DNA of 64,000 nucleotides from a miscellaneous Crenarchaeota group-6 archaeon AD8-1. GTDB taxonomy: Archaea; Thermoproteota; Bathyarchaeia; Bathyarchaeales; Bathycorpusculaceae. The notes under the pieces were generated by a model. That model did no database searches. It was given only the letters and a program-made list of their open reading frames with translations, and was not told where the DNA came from. Where the stretch lies: positions 1 through 64,000 of the forward strand of contig LFWW01000002.1 in the NCBI GenBank assembly GCA_001273385.1, written 5' to 3'. A program made the translations under genes and the position numbers. Shown piece after piece: positions 9,127 to 17,400 of the stretch (position 1 is its first letter; each line of letters starts with the position of its first letter).

Positions 9127-10011
9127 ATGGAAATTGGTTTAGTTTCTTATACTCCAGAAATAGTGAAGGGTTATGATTATCATGTGTATTACTCTAAATG
9201 GGTAAATGGTTCAATTTTTCCAGCTGGAAAAGAAATGCAAAATGATGTGACCTGTTTTTGTGATGCTAAAGCTATACGAGAGAAACCGGAAATTGTTGCA
9301 ATATCAAAATATGGTCCTGCACTAAGAAAGAATAGGAAAGCCAATTTAGCTTTTGATTATGTTTGTCCTACAAATCAAGAGTACAAAAACAAAGTTATTG
9401 ATTACATAAAAAAGCTAAATAAAGAAGAGATTAAAGGGGTAACATTAAATCTATACCATTTTCCAGAAGAAGAATTCTGTGTTTGTCCTAGATGTGTCGA
9501 GTTATGGCAGGCAAGTGGATTAAATTGGATTGATTGGCGTGCTGATATAATTACAAAATTTATAAAGGAAGCAAAAATTAATGTGAAGGGAACATTTGCA
9601 GTAGAAATGTTTCCTGATCCAATTTTAGCAAAAGAAAGATTTGGAATAGATTTTGAGAGTATTGCTCAACTTGTCGATTATTTTCATGTTCCTTTATCAG
9701 CTAGAGATTACACGACTAATTATTGGGTTAATCTTATCGCAAGAGATTTTTTGAAGATTTTAAAAAAACCTGTTGTGTTGGAATTAAGTGCTGAGATGCC
9801 AAATTTTGAAAAGATGGATGTCCTTTTAAAGACAATAGCTCATCTCTCAAAATATGACTTTAAAGCTATATTATTGTTGACACATGATTCCAAAAATGCA
9901 ATGCAGATAATTGAGTTTGCTGTAAAAAATAAAGATTTTAGAGATTGGTTAATAAAATTTGAATTTTCAGAAATGCTTGAGATAATAGATAAATGGTCTT
10001 CTATTTATTGA
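9127..10011 (+). CDS. Conserved protein with a CxCPRC motif, possibly glycoside-hydrolase-like (paralog B)
   Basis: 294 residues, clearly homologous to the protein at 6812-7747. Shared blocks are EFCVCPRCVELW (Cys118, 120 and 123), SGLNWIDWRAD and FPDPILAKERFGIDF, plus PEIVAISKYGPALRK near 54-68 matching the HPEW block of the other copy. Divergence is substantial outside these blocks, so the duplication is not recent. The CxCxxC arrangement could bind a metal or Fe-S cluster, and the conserved ERFGxDF could be catalytic; neither is proven. The 3' end overlaps the convergent nitrilase remnant by 11 bases. Function unknown. Confidence 0.6.
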   Translation: MEIGLVSYTPEIVKGYDYHVYYSKWVNGSIFPAGKEMQNDVTCFCDAKAIREKPEIVAISKYGPALRKNRKANLAFDYVCPTNQEYKNKVIDYIKKLNKEEIKGVTLNLYHFPEEEFCVCPRCVELWQASGLNWIDWRADIITKFIKEAKINVKGTFAVEMFPDPILAKERFGIDFESIAQLVDYFHVPLSARDYTTNYWVNLIARDFLKILKKPVVLELSAEMPNFEKMDVLLKTIAHLSKYDFKAILLLTHDSKNAMQIIEFAVKNKDFRDWLIKFEFSEMLEIIDKWSSIY

Positions 10012-10728
10012 TATATTTTTTTCTATAATCTAATAATCTTTTCATATCTAAATTTGCTGAAATTATTCTATCTCTGATTGCGTCAGAAACTTCAATTAAA
10101 ATTCCCCAAGGTGCAATTATTGCACTTCTCCCGCCAATTGTACTTGAGCATGTATTTCCAGCTTTCAAAATAAAAACTCCATTTTCTGAAGAAACTTTTT
10201 CTGTTAAAGGATGTCCTTTGACTGTGGGATGAGATCCCATAGCAGCAACGGGCAGAGATAGTATCTCTGCACCTAAAGTTGTAACATTTTTAATTAAAAC
10301 AGGATCAAACATATCAGCACAAACTAGTAATCCAATTTTACCAAATTCTGAATCAATGACTACTGGTTGATTTCCTCTTGCTACTCCAGCCAAGATTTCG
10401 CCCTTTATAGGATTTTTTTTCTTGTATTTTCCTAATAGTACACCGTTTTTCCAAAGAGTATTAGTATTGTAGTATTTTCCATCATACTCTTCAAGATATG
10501 TTCCACCAAGCAGATAGATAGAAGAAATTTCTTCCGATATTTTTGATAGGAATTCTATTGTAGGTTTTGATGTCAAGTTTGCAATTTTTTCTGCTGAATA
10601 AAAATTTGACAAACAACCTGGAACGGAAAAATATTCGGGTAGAGCGATAATAGCTGGCTTTCTTGTTTTAATTTAGGCACAGATAAGAATCCAATCTCAA
10701 CAACTTTTAAAGTTAACTGTGAAAACAT
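10001..10728 (-). pseudogene. Nitrilase/carbon-nitrogen hydrolase, frameshifted and shortened at the 5' end
   Basis: The intact part (TTG at 10612 down to 10001, 203 residues) contains the catalytic Lys region GKYKKKNPIKGE and the nucleophile region LLVCADMFDP of the CN-hydrolase Glu-Lys-Cys triad. The catalytic Glu block (IIALPEYF) lies just upstream in the same frame, but this frame is closed by a TAA about 20 codons earlier and has no canonical start before the Glu. The first beta strand (VVEIGFLSVP) is in another frame, beginning at an ATG at 10726-10728. The distance between strand and Glu is only about 16 residues, where roughly 30 are expected. This suggests a deletion plus frameshift near 10660-10675. 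An assembly error is the alternative. Confidence 0.65.
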
Positions 10729-10845
10729 GAAAAAAATTTTTAATTTAAAAGTTCTTAAACGTTCATTACACAGCATAATTATCTAACATATGTTTAATAT
10801 TTTTAATTTTTTATACTCATACGGATAGATTTAAATAGTTCAAAT

Positions 10846-11856
10846 ATGACAAACCTCTTACGCGAGGAAACTTATTTGAGCATTAATCCAAAAGATTATG
10901 AAAACCTCTTACCAGAGGTCAGAACCTTAGTTAACAGAGTTGTAAAAAGAAATCTGGCTGAAGCAATTTTATTTTCAGCAGGAACGGATACACAAATAAT
11001 TGCCTACGAAGCGGTCAAATACAAACCTAAAATCAAAGCTTTAACAATGGCCTTCAAATACGGAAATCCAAAAGACACAAAATATGTCAATAAAATGGTC
11101 GAATATCTCAAACTCAATCAAGAAACGCACACATTTGGGCGCAAAGAGGTTATCAAAAATGCACCAAAAATAGTCAAGGCATTAAAGAAGTTTGATCCTA
11201 TGGAAATAAGAAATAGCATGCCGGTCTATATTGGATTAATTCTATTAAAAGAAAAAGGGGTTAAGAGTGTCTCTACTGGTGATGCATTGGACGAACTTTT
11301 TGGATATCCATGGCAATTCCATTTATCTGAAGAAGAATTCAAGGAAAAACAAAAAGAGATGTGGGCTGAAATGGGATTCTCCTCGATACCCATGGCTAAA
11401 TCTCTTGGAATGACAATTAAAGCTCCCTTTTTGGATGAAGAATTCATGAATTGGGCAAAAAACCTACCAATTAAGCTTAAAATAAACTTGCATAATGGCA
11501 TAAAATATAGCAAGTGGATCATGAGAAAGGCTTATGAAGATATAATTCCAACTGACGTGATTTGGAGACCTAAAGCTCCTCTTGAAGCAGGAACTGGAAC
11601 AGAAGTTCTCAGAACCTTTTTTGATGAAGAAACTTCAGACCAAGAATTTGAAGAAACAAAAAAACAGATCTACAAACAAGACAATGTGAAAATTCAGGAT
11701 AAAGAGCAGCTTCTTTATTACAAGTTTTTCAGAGAAAATTTTGGTAAGCCTTCAGATGTATATCCCGACAATGGTGGAATACAATGTCCTTATTGCAAGA
11801 GCTACATTAAAACAAAGATACAGTTTTGCAAGATATGCGGAGCTTATCCTATTTAA
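10846..11856 (+). CDS. Asparagine-synthetase-like ATP-pyrophosphatase with C-terminal zinc ribbon
   Basis: 336 residues matching the synthetase half of AsnB without the N-terminal glutaminase. The PP-loop, normally SGGxDS, reads SAGTDT at 44-49; GDALDELFGYPW near 144-155 matches the second conserved block. The last 25 residues form a zinc ribbon (Cys314, 317, 328, 331), which AsnB lacks. It would activate an acid with ATP and transfer an amine from another source, but the substrate is unknown. TTTAAATA at 10829-10836 followed by GAGG and TTG at 10876 suggests an alternative start ten codons downstream. It stands alone between a decayed gene and a small-gene region. Confidence 0.7.
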   Translation: MTNLLREETYLSINPKDYENLLPEVRTLVNRVVKRNLAEAILFSAGTDTQIIAYEAVKYKPKIKALTMAFKYGNPKDTKYVNKMVEYLKLNQETHTFGRKEVIKNAPKIVKALKKFDPMEIRNSMPVYIGLILLKEKGVKSVSTGDALDELFGYPWQFHLSEEEFKEKQKEMWAEMGFSSIPMAKSLGMTIKAPFLDEEFMNWAKNLPIKLKINLHNGIKYSKWIMRKAYEDIIPTDVIWRPKAPLEAGTGTEVLRTFFDEETSDQEFEETKKQIYKQDNVKIQDKEQLLYYKFFRENFGKPSDVYPDNGGIQCPYCKSYIKTKIQFCKICGAYPI

Positions 11857-12053
11857 TTCTAATTTCTTTAGCTAAATTTTAATTAATTAAATAAAGATAA
11901 GAGTATTTTTTAATTAAAAATCAAATTTTTTTGTTATTCTATCGAGTTCAAAGGTGTAAATGAGCTGGATCGTACCAAATATCATAATTATTTTGGGATG
12001 GAAAATCTGATATTAATAGAAGGATTTTAGCAACCATTTACGAATTGAATAAG

Positions 12054-12374
12054 CTATATAGATGTAAAAATAGGTTTATTTAAGAAGGTTTCAATTGATT
12101 TTAAGAGTTGGAATCCAAATAAAATACCTGCTAAATAAGTAGGCCAAAGAATCGCTGGCCAGTTGCCTGTATGGTAAAACCATAAACCTGTTGTATTAGC
12201 AAATAATTCCATTAAAATACAAGTTAGCATACCGCCAACACTAACTAATAGTTGTTCTTTAATTTCCTTTTTCCCGATTTTTTTTCTTCGCAAAAATATC
12301 AATATAATCCAAGAAAGAAGAAAACTGAAAAATATGAAATACCAATTCAAATTGAAATTAAACACTATTTCCAT
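12054..12374 (-). CDS. Small hydrophobic membrane protein, unknown function
   Basis: About 106 residues with three predicted membrane segments and a short Lys/Arg-rich loop (LRRKKIGKKEIKE) after the first. The segment GLWFYHTGNWPAILWPTYLAG has aromatic and Pro residues typical of conserved membrane proteins, but I do not recognise the family. ATG at 12374 is taken as the start; an in-frame TTG nine bases earlier is possible. No obvious partner genes surround it. Confidence 0.5.
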   Translation of the reverse strand: MEIVFNFNLNWYFIFFSFLLSWIILIFLRRKKIGKKEIKEQLLVSVGGMLTCILMELFANTTGLWFYHTGNWPAILWPTYLAGILFGFQLLKSIETFLNKPIFTSI

Positions 12375-12555
12375 GCGGCTCAACTAAAATCAATAAATTA
12401 TAAAAACTTTGCTTGAGTTTTTATCTTATTTATTAATTGTATATTTCTATCGATGATTGTTAGAAAAGTTATTTTATTTTGATATATTTTTAGTATTTAT
12501 TTTTCCTTCATTAATAATTTAAACAAATTTCAACAATTGATTTAGGGTAATAATT

Positions 12556-12705
12556 ATGTCAAAAAGACGAATATATCGTTGTAAGCTTTCAAGGCTTAAA
12601 AGACCACAGTATTGTCCAAACAGGAATAAAGCCAACTCTGACTGCATAAATTGTACTTGGCCCCGTAATAAGAAATGTGTTAATCTTATTATAAAATACA
12701 TTTGA
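12556..12705 (+). CDS. Small cysteine-rich basic protein (49 residues)
   Basis: The open frame starts at ATG 12556 and encodes a basic peptide with Cys at 9, 20, 30, 33 and 41 (including CINC). The spacing suggests a small zinc-binding protein. It could be a genuine small gene or a remnant in a decaying region; no Shine-Dalgarno is obvious. I do not recognise a family. Confidence 0.4.
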   Translation: MSKRRIYRCKLSRLKRPQYCPNRNKANSDCINCTWPRNKKCVNLIIKYI

Positions 12706-12753
12706 ACTAAAAAGTTAAATTTAATTCTTTTTTGAAACATTACTTCTTTATAA

Positions 12754-12903
12754 GCAGATAGAAGATTTCTGTTCAGAAATGAAGCTAAAAACTTCCATGT
12801 TAAATCTACAAAAGAAATCTAAGAAATTCAAGGGTTGCTCAAATCAGGATTTGAGTATATTTACCATAAAGACAAGCCAATGATTCTCAGAAACCGAAAA
12901 TAA
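12754..12903 (+). pseudogene. Remnant of an archaeal integrase C-terminal tail
   Basis: In one frame this stretch reads FHVKSTKEI, a stop, then EIQGLLKSGFEYIYHKDKPM and ILRNRK before a final TAA. The pattern (F-V-K-x-x-x-T, then LLKxGFEYV near a basic RxRK end) resembles the C-terminal tail of archaeal tyrosine recombinases, which typically ends GFEYV...FRKRK. The catalytic domain is absent and an in-frame TAA at 12820-12822 breaks the reading, so this is a fragment. The match is from memory of the family and short, hence moderate confidence. Confidence 0.4.
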
Positions 12904-12998
12904 CATAAAAAATCAAGCGAATATTCGAAAAACAACACGAAGACTAATATCTGTCTACTCGAGAAAATACGTAGAGAATAGAATTGAGTGATTAATTA

Positions 12999-13073
12999 AT
13001 GCGCTATTGTCCTGAATGTGGAGGAGAAATGCGATACGAATCCGCAACAAAACGCCACGTGTGCAATATTTAA
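12999..13073 (+). pseudogene. Truncated zinc-ribbon gene remnant
   Basis: The ATG at 12999 opens a 24-residue peptide beginning MRYCPECGGEMRYES and ending near TKRHVC, followed by a stop where a second CxxC knuckle would be expected. It looks like the first half of a small archaeal zinc-ribbon protein cut short. Together with the integrase-like tail just upstream it marks a decayed accessory segment. Confidence 0.4.
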
Positions 13074-13284
13074 AATGGTGGCTAAGCAAAAAAAAGTAAT
13101 TCCCAGATGGTTTCTATAGATTAGAGCAAGATTAAATTGATGGATTAAAAAGAATTAGAAAGAAGTTGTTCCTAATTTATTACGATAGAAAGTAATTAAG
13201 TAAGGATAGAAAAAACGTATTTATGCTCATTATTATTCGTGCATAAAGACAATAAATCGTATTTGGTTTCAGATTTCTTGATAG

Positions 13285-14400
13285 ATGATGAAAAAACAAA
13301 GGATATTGGTTTCCGTTTTTTTCGCCTTGATGATTTTTTCTTTTTTTAATATCTGTTCTGCTGAGGATGTTAAAGTTGAATTTTTACTTTTTAAAAATGA
13401 GAATGATAAAACCTATGATCTGAATATTGTTTTTCCAGATGGACTTTATGAATATTATACCAATAAAAATCATAGAATTTTGGAAGCTAGCGATTTTTCA
13501 AGTTTTGTTACTCCTTATATTTTTGAACCTGTAGCTGATAAAATTTGGGAATTATATGATAACGAAGAAGATTTTGTTAATGGTGTTCTCATGATAGTTC
13601 ACCAGATAGATTATGAAGAAACTGAACCTATAAAATATCCAATTGAAACCATGGTTGAAGGCAAAGGAGATTGTGATCTTTTTTCACTTATCGCGGCTTC
13701 AGTGGTGAAAGCTGGAGGTTTAGATGTGGTTTTGTTATATTACGAACAACAGGCTCACATGAATATTGGAGTAAATCTTTCTAGTAAACCCCAAGATGCC
13801 CGAGAAGACGTTTGTTATGTAACTTATGAAAATACACAATATTATATGGCAGAATGTACAGGCGGAAATTGGATGGAAGGATGGAGAATCGGAGAATGCC
13901 CGCCTAATTTGAAGGATGTAAGCGTTGAAGTGATTTCCTTAGATAAAGTTGAACAGGGAGTACCAGGACAAGCTTCAGCTAGTTTTAGCTCATTGGAGTC
14001 CAGTACTTTGGTTTTAGAAATAACACCTCAGATTTGTCTTCAAAATACCGATATTACTATAAGAGGAATTCTTTCGCCTTCATTTGGAAATCAAAATGTG
14101 ACAATTTACGCGAGTGTAAATAATTCACCCTGGATTGAAATAGACAAAGTTATAACAAATGAGAATGGTTTCTTTCAACTTTTGTGGAACAATGAATTCA
14201 CTGGAATAGTCTCTTTTCGTGCTAGTTGGCCGGGCAATAACGAGTATGCAAGTTCATTAAGCACAACAAAAACTACAACAGTTGTTCCTATTATAGCAAT
14301 TATGTTATTCGGTTCAATACTGCTAGGAATTATTGGAATCAGTATAGCCCTAGTTCTAAAAAAATCACAAAATGAGGAAATTCAACCAGAATATTGGTAA
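13285..14400 (+). CDS. Secreted, membrane-anchored transglutaminase-like protein
   Basis: 371 residues. An N-terminal signal peptide ends around residue 26 (Cys-Ser-Ala), and a C-terminal membrane helix (about 336-358) is followed by a short basic tail. The core has the transglutaminase-like triad: Cys130 in KGDCDLFSLIAAS, His158 in AHMNIGVN and an acidic residue at 190 in YYMAECT. After it, residues about 230-325 form an Ig-like beta domain. The fold includes cysteine proteases as well as cross-linking enzymes, so catalytic type is open. It would act outside the cell, anchored to the membrane. The gene stands alone. Confidence 0.65.
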   Translation: MMKKQRILVSVFFALMIFSFFNICSAEDVKVEFLLFKNENDKTYDLNIVFPDGLYEYYTNKNHRILEASDFSSFVTPYIFEPVADKIWELYDNEEDFVNGVLMIVHQIDYEETEPIKYPIETMVEGKGDCDLFSLIAASVVKAGGLDVVLLYYEQQAHMNIGVNLSSKPQDAREDVCYVTYENTQYYMAECTGGNWMEGWRIGECPPNLKDVSVEVISLDKVEQGVPGQASASFSSLESSTLVLEITPQICLQNTDITIRGILSPSFGNQNVTIYASVNNSPWIEIDKVITNENGFFQLLWNNEFTGIVSFRASWPGNNEYASSLSTTKTTTVVPIIAIMLFGSILLGIIGISIALVLKKSQNEEIQPEYW

Positions 14401-14578
14401 ATTCCGGAGAGTCTCCAAGAAACAAAAATAAAATCAAAAATTCTTTCTTTGTCATGAATTCAATCAACCAAGAGGTTTTCTTTTTTAGAACCTAAATAAC
14501 TAATAAAGAAAAATATTATTCAAAAAACTCGCAAAAATATAAGAAAATATTATTCCTAAGCAACTCATTTTTGAAAAT

Positions 14579-14651
14579 GCGGTTGCCGGGATTCGAACCC
14601 GGGTTGTCAGCGTGGGAGGCTGGAGTCCTGACCAAACTAGACTACAACCGC
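14579..14651 (-). tRNA. tRNA-Gly(CCC)
   Basis: 73-base cloverleaf on the minus strand: acceptor GCGGTTG pairing with CAACCGC, D arm GTC...GAC, anticodon loop CTCCCAC (anticodon CCC), T arm CCGGG-TTCGAAT-CCCGG. The first anticodon-stem pair appears to be a C-A mismatch; the other stems are intact. CCA is not encoded and no intron is seen. An AT-rich TTTATTAATA about 35-45 bases upstream is a plausible promoter. Integrase-like and zinc-ribbon remnants lie 1.5-1.9 kb away, so it could have served as an attachment site. Confidence 0.95.
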
Positions 14652-14940
14652 CTGAAATATAGCCTAAATTAGCAAGATTCATGCATTTATTAATAGCCAA
14701 TTATTCATTATGTTGTTCTTTGAGCTCCATATTTGTCTTTTGCATGTGTTCAAAGGCATTCTCACTTTTAGAGTGACAAGATGTTTGGAAATAGACAAAA
14801 AACCAAAAAGGAAAAATTAGAGGGCATTTTCATCTTGTTTGTTAGAATTCAGAATATTACGATTTACGAAATAAAGTTTTATCAACTCAAAACAGATTTG
14901 GTACATAGAGCTGTTCTTTAAAAAATAAGATAGATTAACA

Positions 14941-15222
14941 ATGAATAGAATAATACAAAATTATAATAATTCAAAACATCACAAGGAACAAATCGAAATT
15001 ACATTGAGCAAGCTTAACTCTTTAAGGAGCCAAATTATCGAATTAAGGATTAAATGTGAAAAATTAAAATTTGAAACAGAAAAAAGAAACAGGAAAATTT
15101 GCGAGAAATGCAAAAAAGAAATAAGAAAGAATGAAAAAGTGACCTTTAAAAACACTTCAAAAAAAATAACGAATCACTTTCATAAACGCTGTTTTGAAAT
15201 ATTAGTAGCTTGCCTTAATTAA
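14941..15222 (+). CDS. Small coiled-coil protein with a zinc-finger-like C-terminus
   Basis: 93 residues. Residues 15-48 are rich in Lys, Glu and Leu in a heptad-like pattern and should form a coiled coil. The C-terminal half carries CEKCKKEI, then HFHKRC, giving Cys-x2-Cys...His-x2-Cys ligands for one zinc, similar to half a LIM finger. No family recognised. It is followed by another small zinc protein on the same strand in a low-density region. Confidence 0.45.
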   Translation: MNRIIQNYNNSKHHKEQIEITLSKLNSLRSQIIELRIKCEKLKFETEKRNRKICEKCKKEIRKNEKVTFKNTSKKITNHFHKRCFEILVACLN

Positions 15223-15356
15223 CTTGTGCAGGATGATCGGATTCATAGTTAATTGACTAATCTCATTAAAATAATTCAACAAGAATTCACAATAATTAAA
15301 AGCATAGTCTTTTGCAACATAAGATTTTTCAGATTATAAAAACAAGTTAATAGTAA

Positions 15357-15572
15357 ATGTCAGATCCTAAACAATCATGTCCAAAATGTGGTTATGAGAT
15401 TGGAAAACTTCTCTACTGCACACCTTTAAAAACTGACAGATATTATTGCCCGAATTGTGGTATCAAAATTCAAGAAAGATGCATGAAATGCGGCACATGG
15501 CTAACACTTATAGAACGACATTGCCAAAAATGTGGGTTAAAAAATCCTTTTTATTATAAATTAGTCGGCTAA
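15357..15572 (+). CDS. Double zinc-ribbon protein
   Basis: 71 residues made almost entirely of CxxC knuckles: CPKC, CPNC, CMKC and CQKC at about positions 8, 31, 42 and 55, enough for two zinc ribbons. Such proteins occur widely in archaea as stand-alone adaptors of unknown role. It is 134 bases after the coiled-coil zinc protein and may be co-transcribed with it. Confidence 0.55.
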   Translation: MSDPKQSCPKCGYEIGKLLYCTPLKTDRYYCPNCGIKIQERCMKCGTWLTLIERHCQKCGLKNPFYYKLVG

Positions 15573-15603
15573 AAGGAAACCGAAGTGTTAAATAATGCAT
15601 CAA

Positions 15604-15897
15604 TTAGCCTTTGCCAAGATTTTCTAAATAGTCAATAAAACTTTCTAATTCATTTTTATCCATTTCAATTAAAGAATGACGTTCAGTTCTTATATATTTG
15701 CGAAGTTCAGCCAAACATTCTTTTGCTTTCACATCAAGTTTCACAGTCCTTATCTGATCGCGTTCAATCTTTATCCTATAAAGCGTTGCAATAAAAGTTC
15801 CAAGAACAAGCACAGTATTACTAATCACCACAATCAATTCCAAACTCAAGAGTGCATCCCTCTCAATAAATCTAAAGAATATATCTATTTTAATCAT
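15604..15897 (-). CDS. Single-span membrane protein, unknown function
   Basis: 97 residues. One hydrophobic segment (roughly 15-40) is followed by a charged cytoplasmic-looking tail of about 55 residues likely to be helical (KAKECLAELRKYIRTERHS). I do not recognise a family. It converges with the preceding zinc-ribbon gene. Confidence 0.4.
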   Translation of the reverse strand: MIKIDIFFRFIERDALLSLELIVVISNTVLVLGTFIATLYRIKIERDQIRTVKLDVKAKECLAELRKYIRTERHSLIEMDKNELESFIDYLENLGKG

Positions 15898-16011
15898 TTT
15901 TTAGGTTTTCAGTAATCAGCTAATACAAAAATTTAAGAGTTCAAACCAAAAGGTTATCAATTGTTATCAGAATCGTTATTTTATAAAATCAAGAAAGGGA
16001 AAGAGAGCATT

Positions 16012-17091
16012 ATGACAAAAAAAATTACATATTCAGACACAGGTGTAAATCGCGAGATACGTGCGGAGTCTAAAAAAGCATTAAAAAAACTTCATAAAAC
16101 ATACAAATATAGCAAACAAGGCCTAGTTATGAATTTACCTTATGGTAATATCTTTCCTTTTCAAAAAGATCTATACCTAGATCTGGTCATAGAAGGAGTT
16201 GGCACCAAAGTTCTAGTAGCACAATTAGCACACAAATATGATACAATAGGAATTGATGCAGTAGCCATGGCAGTTAATGATGTAATACGATCAGGAGCTA
16301 TACCAATCGCGATAGCAGATAACATTCACGCTCATTCTAGTGACCCTAATCTTGTTAGAGATTGGCTTGAAGGAATTAGCAAAGGAGCAGAAAAAGCCCA
16401 ATGCCCAGTAATAAGTGGCGAGATCGGAGATGTAGCAGAAATAATAAGAGGATTAACAGCTAAGCAAGGATTTGATATGATAGTTTCTGTGATCGGTTAC
16501 GTGAATAAAAATAATATAATCACAGGAAAAAACATTAAACCAGAAGATCCAATAATAGGACTTCGCAGCAGCGGATTACACAGCAACGGAATTAGTCTTG
16601 CTAGAAAAATCCTTTTTAAAGAGTGGGGTGGAAAATTCGATAAAAATAATGTTCCACAATCAATAAAAAGACCTATAGTAAGCGAAGTTTTAGAACCAAC
16701 AAAAATCTATGTTAATCAAATAATTGAATTAAACAAAAAAATAAACATTAAAGCGGCAGTGCACATTACTGGTGATGGATACCTGAAGTTTGGGAACCTA
16801 ACGCATTTTTCACCTGGTATTGGTTTTAGATTTATGAAATTCAATCCCCACCCAATATTTTCATTAATTCAAGACTCAGCCAAAGATCTTGGTTACGTTT
16901 TAACCGATGAGGAAATGTTTAGAACCTTTAATATGGGATGGGGATTTGCAGTTATAGTTGATAAAAAAGATCGACAAAAAGCTATGAATATATTAGAAAA
17001 TAGCGGTGAAAAACCTGAAGAAATTGGAAAAATTACAGATCAAAAGAAGATAGAAATTTCATACAAAAACAAGAAAATAATTCTGAAATAA
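16012..17091 (+). CDS. purM: Phosphoribosylformylglycinamidine cyclo-ligase PurM
   Basis: 359 residues. Converts FGAM to AIR with ATP in the fifth step of purine synthesis. Family blocks are LVIEGVGTKVLVA, IGIDAVAMAVNDV (the metal/nucleotide site), GEIGDVAEI and GLRSSGLHSNGISLARKIL. The start is placed at ATG 16012, where the family N-terminus begins; a frame extension back to 15961 adds residues not typical of PurM. It heads the plus-strand purine cluster and is followed after 57 bases by purS. Confidence 0.93.
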   Translation: MTKKITYSDTGVNREIRAESKKALKKLHKTYKYSKQGLVMNLPYGNIFPFQKDLYLDLVIEGVGTKVLVAQLAHKYDTIGIDAVAMAVNDVIRSGAIPIAIADNIHAHSSDPNLVRDWLEGISKGAEKAQCPVISGEIGDVAEIIRGLTAKQGFDMIVSVIGYVNKNNIITGKNIKPEDPIIGLRSSGLHSNGISLARKILFKEWGGKFDKNNVPQSIKRPIVSEVLEPTKIYVNQIIELNKKINIKAAVHITGDGYLKFGNLTHFSPGIGFRFMKFNPHPIFSLIQDSAKDLGYVLTDEEMFRTFNMGWGFAVIVDKKDRQKAMNILENSGEKPEEIGKITDQKKIEISYKNKKIILK

Positions 17092-17148
17092 AAATTCACT
17101 TATTTATTGATAAAAGTGTTTAAATCCAATATAATCAACAGTTAGCTC

Positions 17149-17400
17149 ATGAAATACCTCTTGAAAATCGAAGTTAGCTTAAAGTCAGGACACAGCGATC
17201 CCGAGGGTGAAACCACAAATAAACTACTCACAGAACTTGGCTATATCGTTGATTCTGTTGATGTTAGTAAACTTTATACAATTCAATTAAACGCAAAAAA
17301 TCTTAAAGATGCTAAACTTAAAGCAGAAGAAATGTGCAATAGACTTTTAGCGAATCCAACCAAAGACAATTATTCAATATTAATTGAGGAGCAAGAATGA
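17149..17400 (+). CDS. purS: FGAM synthase subunit PurS
   Basis: 83 residues, the usual size of PurS, which bridges PurL and PurQ in the three-subunit FGAM synthase. The N-terminal strand YLLKIEVSLKSGHSDPEGET and the later central helix match the family. An AT-rich GTTTAAAT about 25-30 bases upstream suggests a promoter with a very short or absent leader. Its stop overlaps the purL start by four bases (ATGA), implying coupled translation. Confidence 0.9.
   Translation: MKYLLKIEVSLKSGHSDPEGETTNKLLTELGYIVDSVDVSKLYTIQLNAKNLKDAKLKAEEMCNRLLANPTKDNYSILIEEQE

Noticed and set aside
12519-12740. 73-codon frame on - strand
   Set aside because: Antisense to the small Cys-rich frame at 12556-12705, which looks more protein-like; the minus-strand peptide has no motif.
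14781-14921. 46-codon open frame on + between tRNA-Gly and the coiled-coil gene
   Set aside because: No ribosome site, no recognisable composition or motif, and it lies in an AT-rich spacer; probably chance.
16012-17091. PurM as thiamine-monophosphate kinase or hydrogenase maturation HypE (same superfamily)
   Set aside because: Motif order and the purS-purL-purQ neighbours fit PurM.
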